NCBI GenBank assembly: GCA_010645155.1
Contig: CM021321.1
Location: 2,127,020 to 2,191,019, forward strand
Reading direction: 5' to 3'
DNA length: 64,000 nt
Origin: Tigriopus japonicus
Lineage: Eukaryota; Arthropoda; Copepoda; Harpacticoida; Harpacticidae
The translations under genes were made by a program, and so were the position numbers. Positions 45,198 through 58,700 of this stretch are shown in pieces (the first letter of the stretch is position 1; the number at the start of each line of letters is the position of its first letter). The notes beneath the pieces were generated by a model. It searched no databases. It was not told the DNA's origin and worked only from the letters and a program-made list of their open reading frames with translations.

Positions 45198-46085
45198 CTA
45201 TTTCTTTTTCTTGGGCTTGGAATCGGTCGTGTCTGGATCGGGTCGGGCCTTCTGCCACTTGACACTCTTTAATCGATAGAACGGCCATGGTGGAACGGTG
45301 AGCTGAAAAGTTGGAAAACGAAAAGCAATAGAATAACATCAATTATTAACCACTTTTTAATCAAAATGGTCGTGTCGTTAAAGATAAAACTACTATTTTG
45401 GGGGGCACTTTCGTTAACTTTTACCCTAAATTGAGGAATCATGCAGAAAAGACCCTACTAAATTTTGCTTCCTACTTGAAATTTTTTTTACATAAAAAAA
45501 AGAATACAGTCAAGAGTTAGATATCTGACATAAATGATGACAGAATTGCCTCTTGCAAAATTTACATCCACTTTATGCTTCTATCAATTGTACATTTAAG
45601 ATTAATTTCCAATACAAGATATACCTTCCGACGTACAATTCAATCCGTCAACGTCAAAGCTAGATATCGTGCAACAATTCTCTCCATTGGAATAGCTCTT
45701 GATTTCAAAATACTTTGCCGCCGACAGAAGTATATTTTTTCTACATAAAGCAACTCGCGATGTGAGAATAACGAAACATCCAACTTTGATTGTACCTTTC
45801 CTATACTGTATGTATATAGTTGATCATAGATTTGGTCTTACCAACGTGGACAAAGCCAATCCAGCTCCCAGGATATAAACCGTCTGCGAAAATTGCTGGA
45901 TGATGTATCCCCAAACGAGTCCCACCACGCCAAACAAAAACACGATGATCCGCGAAAGATTTTCGGCGCGAGCCTGACCTTCAAAGTCCTATCCGGAAAA
46001 AAAGAACATTGATGAAACAGCCTGGTCCAACATCCAATGATTCCTTACTTACCATGTGAGTGGGGATGGAACGGAGAAACTCCAT
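45198..46085 (-). CDS. SPCS1: Signal peptidase complex subunit 1
   Basis: Three small exons on the minus strand: 46085-46053, 45988-45842 and 45302-45198, phase 0 throughout, giving 94 residues. The product starts MEFLRSIPTHMDFEGQARAE and has two hydrophobic helices (IIVFLFGVVGLVWGYII and TVYILGAGLALSTL). It continues TVPPWPFYRLKSVKWQ and ends in a Lys-rich tail. This matches SPCS1 (MDYKGQKLAEQ, PPWPIYRRHPLKW). SPCS1 is a non-catalytic ER membrane subunit of signal peptidase. The exons are too short to stand out as long open frames. The last intron is 539 bp; the gene converges with WDR43. Confidence 0.9.
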
Positions 46086-46976
46086 GATTCTTGATGATTC
46101 GGCGATGTACAAATGAACTCACTGAGGCAGTTGGGCTGGCAGGTTCACCGGATGGTCGAAGAGGATGGGCCGACGATGTTTTGTCTGGCTGGCTTTGAAC
46201 TTGACGTGGACCACTAAGTGACGTTGTGGAAGAAGAACAAGGGAGCCCAAAGAAAGCGAAACCTTGAAACAACGAAGGCTTGAAAAGATTTAAAAGTCGA
46301 TTCGAACACGGACAAATTTTTGTTCATGCGTGATCTATTTGAGAGAAGAGACGGATTGATGTTGGAATTTGAATGAAAAGTAATTTTTAATTAGAGTGAA
46401 TGAGGATTGAGAGGGTAAAATAAAAATGAGGAATGAGGTTAGCGCTACATTTTAGTTGAAGATTCTCAACCTCTTATATTACGACAAGAAATGTTTGAAG
46501 TGGAAGTTGTGCCCAAGGAGAAACTTTTTGTTATAATTGTAATGATTTAAAATCACTTGGTCAGGAAATTATCTGTTGTAACTTCATAAACTTCATTCCC
46601 TTTCAAAATGGGCATTAAATTACATTTTGGACTCTTTGTTTCAAACAATTTTCATGATTCAGTCCCCAAGCACTTTAAATTTTATTATGGAGCTCTTTAT
46701 TATTTGTGCACAAAAAGTACGGACAAAATTAACGATTTTTTGAACTCATTTTCAAGGTCAGACGGGTTTGAAATTGATCAATTCTGTCCATTAATGTTTG
46801 GGATTATCCTTTGACATGCTCAACCGCGTGAATTTTCTAATTTATATACAATTTGAATGAAGATGGCGAAAATCTTCAAGATACTAAAAATTCACACAAT
46901 TCAGTCATAAATAACTTGCAACGAAATTGCAAGTAACAAAAATAAAATACACAGGAACGCTGCTATTGTAATGCCT
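46086..46976. other. Intergenic, SPCS1 upstream region
   Basis: No gene or repeat recognised. The part next to 46085 presumably carries the SPCS1 promoter and 5' leader. Confidence 0.45.
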
Positions 46977-47154
46977 CAAAATACTGTAGTGATGTGTTTC
47001 GAACCAGGAGTGCAGCCAGTTTTGACACGGAAGTTTATCGCTGTTAAAAAGGGCAAGTTGTATCGAACTTTTTGAAAAGACGTACATGTAACCAGGGACC
47101 AATTTGGCAACACTCGAACTAGTTCGATTTCGAGTTTAATGGATAGTTATAATT

Positions 47155-50100
47155 AAGGATGTCATTCTATTGCACAAAAAATGGCCTAAATTGCGCAAAA
47201 CATTGCACAAAAAACGGCAAAAATTTCACTGAACATTGCACAAAACCTCCATCCTGGGGAAAATCTTTTTGAATGGTCTTAAATGGGGCTTGCAAAGTTA
47301 ATTTGCTGTTACATCTTAACAATAAAGTGTTGCATTGAATTCTGGGAAACCATCTATGAACAAAGGTGGATGGGTGCTTGTTTGTAAACAAAAGGATTTT
47401 TTGTTGTTTAGCTTTTCTAAGAATCTCTCGTTACACAAGCCTTTGAACGTTTCACACGAGTTTGAGAAAAGTACAATAGATGGCGTTAGGAGTAAATTGT
47501 GGCTTTTGACTAGTGATGTGTTTCGAACCGGGAGTGCTGCCATTTTTTACTCTGAAGTTTATCATTGTTGATTAGGGCAGATTGTTTTGAACGTTTTTAA
47601 AAAGACCTAAACAGGGACCAATTTGGCAACACTCGAACTAGTTCGATTTCGAGTTCCATCAGTAGTTATACTTTTGGATTTCGAGTTGGCAGTGCTGCCA
47701 TATTTTATGGCGTCTCTAGTTGAGAAGATTAGTTGGGGGTCAACTTTTTGACCTTAAAATCCAAAGTGGCAAAACTCGACCAAAAATCCAACTCGAAACA
47801 CATCAGTACTTTTGACTCGAATTATTCAGGGCTCGAAAATTTGATATTGAAGCCAAATACGAATGCATAAGTATCAACTACTGAAAGAGTTCAATCTGAT
47901 TTTCAATTTGTTCAATCATTTTTGCGCGCGAGAATTCGTTGTGACTGCCAATTCAGGTAAAACACTTTTTGTCACTTTTGTTTTGTTTGTCACTTCTGCG
48001 AAAAATCCGTTCGTTTATAGAGAATATCCAAAAAGTGAGCCTGTTATTGAAAACTTCAGGCCTGGGGTGCCATCAAGATCCATGGCATTGGTGGCAGTTC
48101 TAAAAGATTGAACAGATTGAAATCAAATTAAATCCATCACTAGTATGAACTTGAGGCAAACTTTAATGACTCAGTGAAAAGTTTTAACTCCAAGATAACT
48201 CGGAATGCACTTTCCAATGTGCTGCCATCAAACTGCGTTAAGATATATTTATCATTATGCAATGTAAGAACTGCCAAAGCCCATAAAGTTGTCGTCTGCT
48301 TCCCTATTGGCAAGCGCACAGCTCATGTTTACAAAAATCCGCTCGTCAGCTGCCCTCGTTGGAGGCTTGTCAACAAATCTCAAATGCTGTTCCTTCCTGT
48401 ATGCGAGTGCTGTTGCTTTGTGCTGAAATTGCTTGTATTGATCTAAAACAAGTAACTTATGTCAATAACAGAGCAATGGTCCTAGAAATTATATGTTTGA
48501 GAAATAGTCATGATAAACAAGTTCCAGATTATATTAATGATGTGGTTCCTAAAAACTATCTAAGTAACTTCCAGATCGAAAGTTGCAAAGATGTGTTTAA
48601 TGTTTAAATATGGTGGGAAGGGGTTTTTTCTTTGGTGTTTTATAGTTAGTTTACATCCTTCTTGGTGCTGATATTACTCGAAGCTAAAACTTCATGCTAA
48701 ATTTCCAATGTTGGGGGACATTTATTCCATTTCTTTTAGTTTAATTTCCACCCCAGCATTCTTAGTTAGCATTCTTTATCGCTAAGTAATTTCAACAAGG
48801 CATTTTACATGTCAACTTTAACATGATTTTCATTGAGGGTCAATGTAACAACCGTGCTTCTTACTGTAAATGAAGTTCGCATTACTTATCAAATGCTTTT
48901 TGTTTCTACTCAATTGTTCTCAAACCACATGATAGCACATAATGAAAATGGCATTGCACAACAGGATCTTCATTTTCTTGATATACATTTTCAGACAAAA
49001 TATTGCACATATTTGCAATTATTATCAAGAACTTGTCTTTTTTATTTAAGTTGCATTAAGAAAAAAATCATTGCTCAGTTATTAGCCTCTCATATGTAAA
49101 AAAAAAACAAGCTGGAAGCCAACAAAAATGAAGCAACAGATCGTGCAAAGGTTATCCTTCCATATTGCCCAAAAACATTGAAATCAGTTATGGCTACAAA
49201 GGACATATTTTGATTCGCTTTCAAGAAGAACAAGGCTAACTTTCTTATTTAATAACCTCAAGATGGGTGTACCAATTTGCACAGAAAAAGGATATTGAAG
49301 TCTACAAATTGTTGCGATGAGATAGGCATGGAACATGGACGAGCAAGCAATTAGTCATTCTATTTCATCATTTGTTTAATTTCTATTCAATTCAAATTTT
49401 GAGAAAACTAAGTTGTTTCAAACAATTATCTTTTCAAAAGTTCAGATTTTTGCTCTTTGCTTTTGTTCCTTGCCCAATTCAAGACTCTTATATTATATCG
49501 CATCATTATCCTACTCAGTCACAAGTTACAATGGCGTTTGCAAATTTCAAGTATCAAATGTGGTAAAAAAAATCATTTCCGAAACAAAACAGAACTAGGT
49601 ATAAGCTTTAATTTGCCTTCATTGCGTTTTGTTTGGTTTTATCTTTTGACAGCCTTCATCAGATCCAACGATTGTTCACTATTGTTTAATGATATGCACA
49701 ATACATTTCAATATTTTTTCTATCTTTCTTTATTTTCATAACTGAAAGTCTATACTGAATATCTCTAGGTCTTTCTACCCATTTGGAAGCCTTCATCAAC
49801 TCATTTTACGGAAATTCGTCAAAATTTGGTCCAACTTTTCACCACATGACCCTAAATCAACGAGCGGATGAACAGCAATCACTCGAAGCCTTGTTTTGAA
49901 TTTTCAAGCGCTCTCGCGCCGGCCCGAAATCAGCTAGGGCTACTTCAACTTGGCAATGCGACTGAAATATTTGGCACTAGTTTAGCCACTTAGAATAATT
50001 GTTGTACTCAAAACCAGTTTTTGCACCAAAGGAACAGGTTTCTGGCGGGAATCTCGGGAAAATGCATGAAAATTGCTAAAAATTGCACAAAACCTGAAAA

Positions 50101-50166
50101 ATTGCAAAAAATGGAAATAAACGGGAAAATTGCAAAAAGTTGCATTTACTAGAGAATGACATCCCT
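47155..50166. mobile_element. 3 kb TIR transposon inserted in the MITE
   Basis: Ends: AAGGATGTCATTCT at the left and AGAATGACATCCCT at the right (one mismatch). GTTATAA on both flanks is consistent with a decayed 9-10 bp duplication. Subterminal TTGCACAAAA/TTGCAAAAA words recur at both ends. Open frames at 47863-48111, 48174-48446 and 48359-48607 are short and I recognise no transposase in them, so any gene is decayed or belongs to a family I cannot identify. Confidence 0.7.
47511..47808. mobile_element. hAT-like MITE, intact copy with 8 bp target duplication
   Basis: TIRs TAGTGATGTGTTTCGA and TCGAAACACATCAGTA (one mismatch) are flanked by a perfect 8 bp repeat, CTTTTGAC, at 47503-47510 and 47809-47816. 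It is the same family as the split copy that surrounds it. Confidence 0.9.
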
Positions 50167-50330
50167 GGTTATAAAAATGGATTTCGAGTTGGCAGTGCTG
50201 CCATATTTTATGGAAGATAAGGTCTATTGGCTGTTGAAAAGTTTAGTTGCTGTCAGATTGTTGACCCTAAAAACCAAAATGGCAAAACTCTGCCAAAAAA
50301 TCCAACTCGAAATACATCAGTACAAAATAC

Positions 50331-51939
50331 CAAAATATTACTTGTGCCTCCCTTTTAACTAAGGACTGTATTTTTCCCATTGCACTAGTCTTCATTTATT
50401 ACGGCGAATTAACAACAAAGGAACTTTTTTTTGTCTTGGGAGGTTTTTTTAAAAAAATGTACTCCATGAAGTCTCAGTCGTCTCACCTTTTTAAATTCGT
50501 TTCATCCTTCAAAACGAAGAGGTTTTTTTCATTGCAATCCCACATTATTGCTCAATATGTTGTTAAGACAAGATAGCTTTTTTTAAAAAAAAATTGGGCC
50601 AAAATGGCATTGGTTTATCATTTTGAAGGTATTTTTACCGTGTACGATTTGAAAAAGGGGCAAAATCAGTATGGCTTATGATGGCCGTTCATCACACATT
50701 CAAAGATCAGAAATTCAAAGCAAAACTCATAGTAAAACTGAACAACAAAACAATAATTGAACGAAAGAAAATATTGTCGTTATTAACTCAAAAAGGATGT
50801 TAATGTTTTCGACATGTTAAAAATCGCACAATTGACCCTCTTTTAAATAAACGGCTACTTTTAAAAAAGTCCGAAACAAACTCCAATTAATTTGAATTAT
50901 CAAGGGTTTTCTCTTCAGATTTAAGGGTAAAAGCATTTGCATTAAATTTTCAGGCTCAGAAATGGTTTGGCTCTGATACCAAAAAAGATGGATTGTTGTG
51001 TGACAAAAGATCGTAATTTACCCTTTCATGTGTTAAATATTTCCTTGAAAGCTTTTTTTAATTTATCAGACAATCTTAACCGTTTAGTACGCAGCGAGTG
51101 TACGCAGTTGTTTGAAAGGATTGGTAAGACTTCTATCAGCAGCTTTTTAAGTTTTATTTAAAAACTTTGGGCCAATATTAGCATTAAGTCATTTTTGACC
51201 TTTTCAATGCCTTATCAAGCTTTTTCTTTCATTCCAGGAAGTTTTGCTCACTTTGTGTTGCAAAATTTTGCCTGAAATCAGATTTTTGAAACATCGTCTT
51301 TTTTCAATAGAGTCTCATGATTCAAAACGTGGAGTGTACACAGTACTAAGATACCCTTTCTATGATGTAAGTTCTTTCGCTTTTTATGAAAGTTTTATCA
51401 GTGTTTGGTATTTCTTTTTCATTTCATTCTAGAGCCATTTATTCTAGCTTCAAAAGTTGTGTTCTTGTAAAGCACCAAAATTGCATTGGTTTGTCACAAC
51501 GATGTCCAAAAGTCCACATGTCTGAAAGCTTCACCAACTCCTTTTTGAATGTCTGAAATTGGTCGCTCTGATTTCGTTGACTTCAATCCTTCTTCCTCTT
51601 GCCTTCTCCTTTTCCCCTTCCTCATATGTAGAGGGTGACTTATTTTGAAACTTAACTTGACATTCTAAACCTGTAATAACTTTAAAACGAGGCAAAAATA
51701 TTGATGTCCTTAAAATTTAAGACTGTTTTTTGATACAATAATTAACAATATGCTGTTAGCTGCTGCCAATTTTAAATCACTTGGGATGTACAAGAGGTAT
51801 TCAAACTTAGCACAATGAAGAGCGTTTTTTAGGGATTTCTCTCCTTCTACACTCCAAGAAATGCGATAAATGCCGCTTGAGGTCGCTTTTTTCGACTGTC
51901 AATTGTTTTGTGAGGTCTTGGCCGGTCTTGCTATAATGG
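50331..51939. other. AT-rich intergenic sequence
   Basis: Homopolymer-rich sequence with no convincing gene, RNA or repeat structure on either strand. Confidence 0.45.
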
Positions 51940-52230
51940 GCCCCAAAAAAATGTCAGCGTAAATCCTCTGCCGCCAGCGCCTCCTGTTTTCAGACTCGTG
52001 TGCTTGCCAAATGGGGATTTTTAATTCCACTTTTTGGCACTATTTTACTAGATGGTGATATTTTGTCAGTAGCGTTGTTTCACTAAAATGTCACAAGTTT
52101 TGGTTGGATATTGACACTGGAAAATATTTGCTATTTCGCCAAAATGTAAAATTTCCGATCTGGCAACTGTGCTCAAAAAGACCACGAGAGGTGCTGGCGG
52201 CAGAGGGTTTATGCTGACATTTTGTGGGGC
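51940..52230. mobile_element. MITE with inverted repeats of about 45 bp
   Basis: GCCCC, ATGTCAGC, CCTCTGCCGCCAGC at the left are mirrored by GCTGGCGGCAGAGG, GCTGACAT, GGGGC at the right. No target duplication was recognised and there is no coding sequence. Confidence 0.75.
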
Positions 52231-52452
52231 TTCTGTGTAAAACTGGCAATCTAGGGGTTGGATTGTATGTATCAATTCTACATTTTTTCAAATGGGATGA
52301 AAAAGACAAACTTTCCGGTTGATCAAATTCTTCTTTTGTCACTCGTTGTTATCATGGCTGCATTAGCATTATTTCCTGAGATCGATGTATGAGTCGACTT
52401 CTTTTCGGAGATGTTTCCATTAGGTCTTACATAAGTTCATGGTCGTTTGAAG

Positions 52453-52779
52453 TAGTGATGAACAAAAAGCGCTTTCGGGGAAATTTGGTTTCGGTTATGT
52501 CTACCGAAACCGAAGGCAGACATAAGAAATGAAATTTCTTGGTCTAAAAAAACTCTGAAACTTGATTGATTTGATTTTTTAAATATTTGTGATTGCCCAC
52601 CTTCGAACACTTGAGACTGTTTTGAATTTGAATTGAGAACACACTATCTATAATAGTAAATTCTATTTTGAATTATGTATGCAGTATTTCTCATGCATTA
52701 TTTAACCGAAGGAGCCAGCTGATTTTGGTTTCGCGTAAGCCCTCTTTCGGTCGAAACTTTCGGTTCCGGTTCATCACTC
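52453..52779. mobile_element. Second copy of the ACCGAAA-rich hAT-like MITE
   Basis: It starts TAGTGATGAAC and ends GGTTCATCACT. It contains CTACCGAAACCGAAGG and, near the right end, AAGCCCTCTTTCGGTCGAAA, the complement of AGAGGGCTT/CCGAAAG sequence in the copy at 3718-4058. No target duplication is visible, so it is older or trimmed. Confidence 0.7.
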
Positions 52780-52789
52780 TCTATCACAC

Positions 52790-55700
52790 TTATTTTGTAG
52801 TATTGAAAGTGTTTGGTCAAATCGTAACTACATGCTTAAGCATCATGCTCTGCACACAAGGGTAAGATGTTGATTCAAAATTCCATTGTAAGCCCATCAA
52901 TTGAGGAACCTGTCCGCAAAATTGACCCTCACTAATTGCTGCTTGGGTAATTAACATTCTTTGTAATTTCAAGTAGCCAAGATCATACCTCAACATATGC
53001 AAATCATGCAAAGTTTCATATATTTCCTCCCGTTCGTATGGTTCAAACTCATTCCAGTCCATCAAAGTGTCGTAGAATGGTACATGTGATCAAATTGGGC
53101 GGAGCCTTCTTCGACTATTTAGCAATCAGGCCAACAAGGTACTAACTTCCAAAAGTTGGTTCAAGCCCACCCCTTTATTATATGCACACTCATTAGCTCG
53201 ACATTTATCACAGTCTATTAGGGCAATAAGGAATAAATTTCTAGTACATACAACCTTGTTGTGGACGCACGAATTGGTTTGTGGACATCTTTGTTCCTTT
53301 TTCTTGTCTTGCAAGGCTTCCATTTTTCAAGTCAAACATGTGCTTGACCATCAAATGTCGATTGGTTCGACTTCTTTCCAGACCGTGTCAATCCCGCCTG
53401 TGGTTCGACCCGTATTGGGCTGGTTTCTTGATGGTTTGTAATTCTTTTCGGGTCCCTTTGGAAGGTTGGCTTCCCTCTGCGATATCACCCATTCCCATCT
53501 CTGAAAAAAGATTCATTTGTTGACTTTCCAGATTTCAAGCTTCGAATATTTGAACAAGCACAGAGTCATGTATCCAAAATGGCTGCTGTTTTACTCATTC
53601 AAATAGAAAGGGGAGAGGTAAAACCGTACGTATGGAAACTTATAGTTTCAACACAGTAGTGAATTTCAACCATGATTCTTTGATTGAATGGCTTGGGGAA
53701 TCTGGGAAATGTCGTATCTTCAACCAAGTTTTGTGGAAGAAGAGTCCAGCGCGATTTTGTGAGAGGGTTATCATTTGTGTGCCCTATTGTGGCACAACGT
53801 ATGATATCACCTCCCGCTCCGATTCTTTGAATGGAAGGAATTTTGATCATTTGTAATTTGGCTGATCTATACACACTCTCTCCAAAGCATTCCTTCGTGG
53901 CGTTTTTCTTCTCTTTAAAGAGCTTCAAGCCAAGTGGAGCCTGAAAAAAATGAACAAGTGTCCAATTCTAAGGCTCTGAAATGGGCTCACCAAAGGATAG
54001 GGAAGTAAGTGTAGATGTACTAACGTAACTTGATTGTTTGATACCATCAATTGATACAAACATAAACTCCAACTCAGTTTTATCACAATCTGCCGAAGCT
54101 AGCAGCATTCATCATCTCCGGTGCTAATGACAATAAAACGTTGATCCATCAACCTATCTTTGATTGTTCAATTTCATTTTACGAGGACTAATTCATATTT
54201 CTAGTGCCCCCACACATTTAAGAGTCATCATTCGTGTCACTTGTGGTATGAGGACGATCGCGTTGTCGGGCGCGAAAGTTTCTGCGTTTTGGCCTCATAT
54301 TTTCTAAAGAAGCAGTCATGCGAGTTAATTTGGCCACACGCGTGTCTCTCAGGCATAAATTGATTCAATTGTACTCCGGCTACTTACTTATGTATACTTG
54401 TTCCCCAAGCATAAGGCGACTTCATCCGACGTGGTTACACCAAAAAGATGTAGTACTTGCCACTCTCGTTCTTACATATTCTCCATGAAGAGGGTTCCGC
54501 ATTGTATTGACATAGTGATCTTTGTTATGGGGCTGGGGAAATAAATCGATAATGAGATCAAGGGTAACATGCACGGGCATTGAATTGCATTATCGCGGAT
54601 GCGTATTAGCATATTAACGATTATTCCGACTTAAGCCTTCTGTTTTATTTGTATCAAATTAGTTTGTTAGTGAGATGCCTCGTTGAGATAGTGGATGTGA
54701 ATGAGAAGCCCTGTGGTCCCTTTTCCATGGGAGAGACGAGAGGTCCTTCACCAGTTCGAGTTCATTGTCGTCGTCCTGCAAATTGATGAACACCAAAGAG
54801 AATTGGTCAAGAAGAATTTGTGAGCCTGTGTGTTTGCTACGCATTCCTCGGATGTTTCCCTGAACAGACAGCATCTCTTTTTTTGTTCTTTCTAACATCT
54901 CGCTTTTTGTTCAACTCAATTGAGTTTTTCTTTCTCTCCTTTTCTTTGACTCGTGATCCCCGCCCCCTTTGCGACACGCCTTTCCCAATGTCTGTGTCCT
55001 TTATGGGCCCAGAATGAACAGACCTCAAGATATATTGAGTAGTAACTCGCTCTCAAGGAGCGTAAATCTCGTCTCGGCCATCCTTGGAGTTGTTGCCTCC
55101 GTTTCGTGCTTTGTTCGCCGAGTTGTCCCTCTTGTAAAAAAAGCTTGAAATGTCAAAAAATTTAGGGTGTGACATCCAGCTGAGGCGAGTAGCCTTTTGG
55201 CACTGCTGTGATCTCAGGTCTGCTCGGTGGGGGTCCAAATGTGTTTCCCTGGGGCACGTCACTTTGAGGTTATCCGCGGAACCCGATGTCAGACCGTCAC
55301 CCTCAGGAGAGCCCTTCAAGTTATTGAATTCAATATGTGAAAGCGAACTTTTGAAGGCGACTGAAGTTGATAGAAACGTGGTCGGGTTATAAATACGAGT
55401 AAAACTTTTACCAAACAGAGTGCAGATGAATGAGAAACGTCGTGGCTGTGATCCAATAGAACATGTAAATGCTGTGATCAAGTGAGGGCGTTTTAAGCAG
55501 GACTGATTTTGTTGAGAAATGCTTGAGCAGGCAATCACTTTTTTGGTCACAAAAGGATTCCTCAGCTTGATAAACTATGCTCATCGTCACAAATAGTCAA
55601 ATTTGTTCTGGAAGCTAAAGGTGAGCTCGAAAAGCACCAAGGGGGGTATTTCAGGCAGCCCGAGAAATCTAATGCTCAGAAGATGTGTCACCCAAAACTT

Positions 55701-58700
55701 GGAATGCCATTATTACCTTTCCACCTTCCACTTCAAATGAACTACCGAGTCGCTACCGTGACAACAACGCCCTGGGACAAAGAATGATGCTCGTCACTCC
55801 AAAATCGACATGGGCTACTCAAAACATGACTTGGGGTGAGCCTGATCTTTTAACACCGCTTTTGGAGTACGGGTCATAACCCTATCCGTTCCTTTTTTTC
55901 TCTGATGAGTATTACTCGCATTGCCGCCTTATTAGAAGGTGGATAAATATTCTTTGAATAATTAACAATAAAGAACAAGCCAAATTAATGATTGTCTTGG
56001 ATACAACATTTGCCAGGCATGAAAATCAACAGAGTATATGTAATAATTTCCCGTGGAAGAAAATTATATAAAACGGCCAGTTTAACCAAAAGAGGATTCA
56101 CACTAAAGACAAATATTTAGACCTACTATAAAAAACAATGATATGGAATTTATTCCCCAAGCAATATCATCTCAAAATTTCACATTGGATTAGAATTCTA
56201 ATTACGATCACGATTTCAAAAAACATTACCGTGAATGCAGATCTTCAATTACTAAACTGAACGAACTTTAGTTTTGGATTTTCTTATTTAAAAAAAACTG
56301 CATACTCACAGGTCACGAATATGTATTCCAGCTTTTACAAAGATCCAAACCTTTATCAAACATACATCCACAAAATAATTTCAACATCGATTGGCCTTTG
56401 GGGGTTTCTTATCCGCCGTGGAATGAATACAGTGAGTGCTCTACTTCATATTTCTCATCGAATGTCAGTCTGTCTGAAGAGAAGATCAATGTTCAGCATT
56501 CACTTTAGGCCGAGTCATTGGCATGCTTGTCGATCCACCGCTTGGACTGGCCGTGCAATCAGCAATCAAGCAGATCACTATGATCTCGACTGATCCACCC
56601 CGTTACATACATACGTGCACAACTCAGCTGCCTTAAAACCATTGCTGGTGTTGGCCATTACCTATGTATAGGTCCATTGCATTTGGAAGAACTCGAGAAA
56701 TATCTTCTTGGGCTCTAGGCCTTGAGCTCAAACGGGACCTCAAAACATCGGGGAAGTATTATCAAGGAATGATAGTCATGACATTTTTCTAGCAAAAATA
56801 TCAAGGTTTATTAAGGTAGCATCAAGGATTAAGAGAAATGAGGAACGATTTGTGATATCTAAATTATGTCGTTGCACAACCAAGTTTTTTGAAGTCCCAT
56901 CGTTTTTCCAGAGACATTGTGCATGAGGCATCTCTTTCACGAGAGCACGAATCTCATCTGGTCGATAGATACCAAGTAACATGGAATGGAAAGAAAACCA
57001 GAGAGCAAGTCACACGCACACCGAAAGAGAAAGAAAGAGAGAGAGCGTGTCATGCCGAGCTGTTTGGAAAACGAAGTCGTATCTCATCCTTACGTGGCAT
57101 TTTTGGGCCTTTGTATCTTTGCCACCTTGAATTGAAGGCTTCCGTACCCTTCCGTTGTCATGCAAAATTTGGTCTTCTCAGTTTGAAATGACATTTACAG
57201 TTGGTTGTACTAGACCCATAGCTCTCAAAGTGTAGGTAAGAAGCTTATATTGAAACTACGTTTCGATCAGGTGCTTGTTTTTTCAACACCCGGTTTTCGG
57301 TTGGTTCGGCAAACTTGGCCGAGACTGAGGTCTCAACCATGATGAACTCTGAGATATGTGACGATCATTTTTCATTCCCTATCGTTCCTGAGGTGACATT
57401 GAACACAGATTTGAATGTGTCATCCTTGGGAAAAAGGTAAGTCCTGGCATCAATGACATGAGATTGCAAGAGATCCCGCCGGTCACAATCACAGAATCCT
57501 CAAATTCATTCTGGCAAGGATGCTTGGTTCTATTCCAAAACTCCGAGCCATTTGTGACTGTCTCGTTTGATCGAATATTAGGGGCGAGATAAAATACGCA
57601 AAGTTAGTTGGCATGTACCATGTTTACCCTATAAATTATGCTTTGTCACTGGCTCATTGGGGTGGAATGCGAAACAAGAAAATGGAGACCAAGATGCTTG
57701 CCACTGATACAACACGAATCGCGTCGCCATCGGGTTGCTCACCGTCAGATCTGATCATAGAAACGACGGAGGTAGATTCAAAGAGAAGAAATATTGTCCA
57801 ACCAATGGAGGAAAATTGTACTGCAGGTTGCTTTTTAAGATTATCATGTCCCCACAAGTTCTTCCTCCTTTTGACCTTCTTTGAGCATAATGAAAAGGTT
57901 GATCCACAGAGAGGGAGACACAGACGGATCCACGACACTAAGAGGGAGAAAGAAAAAGCTCGAGTCCTTCTCAAAGGAACTTTCGTTTGAAATTCTATGC
58001 GGCAGAGGTGTTGACAAGTTGGAGTTCCTTCTCTCAGTTTGTGGTCCGTGATCTGAAGTTCTTTCCCTTCCCTTTTGGGATCCCGAGTTCGTGTTCCATT
58101 CTGCTGTCCCACTGAGAGCTTGGATGGATGCTGGTTGTTCTTGGCTGTCCTCGCCTAGTTGGATGGAAAGACGTCAGCCGAGAGGGAAATGCATCAAGAT
58201 GAATGCAAAGAACAACAAGGGGGAAAATACGCACTGCTTCTTGTGGAACGTGAAAGAGAGAAAGAATATACACCATCTCTCGCTATCGCTCTCTTTCTCT
58301 CTCTGTCTTACAGTGGCAGAGAGGATGGTTCTTGTGCGGTACAATGGTGTGTATAGGAGAAAATCTTATTACCGACAAATTTGCACAATTCCGGTTCGTT
58401 AGCTCAATTTTCACGGTATCTTGTGATCGTGAAATAAAAGAGAGTGAGACAAAGAGCGAATTGGAAATGTTCAGAATTTCCTCTCAGAATTTGCTGATTC
58501 TGTTAGACCACATGCTTGATTGGACTCAAAATGAAGAATTCCGTTTCAATCCGTCTTTCATCGAAAGAGCCTTGTGAAAATAGCCTCATTCTACAGTATG
58601 TAGACGTGGTAAATGGGCACAGACTCATTCGCAATTTGTCTCATTAGCGACTATTGAAGTGTTGTGGGCGTGGACTTTGGCACTTGTTATCCATAGCTTT

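Larger units (their letters stand above)
46985..50322. mobile_element. hAT-like MITE split by a 3 kb insertion
   Basis: The left end TGTAGTGATGTGTTTCGA and the right end TCGAAATACATCAGTA are flanked by a perfect 8 bp direct repeat, CAAAATAC, at 46977-46984 and 50323-50330. The two halves (46985-47154 and 50167-50322) together match the uninterrupted copy at 47511-47808. The match includes ACCAATTTGGCAACACTCGA and GGATTTCGAGTTGGCAGTGC. The separation is due to the insertion at 47155-50166. Confidence 0.85.

Noticed and set aside
55053..55550. 166-codon open frame on the minus strand
   Set aside because: No recognisable family or motif; low-confidence chance frame in GC-mixed sequence.
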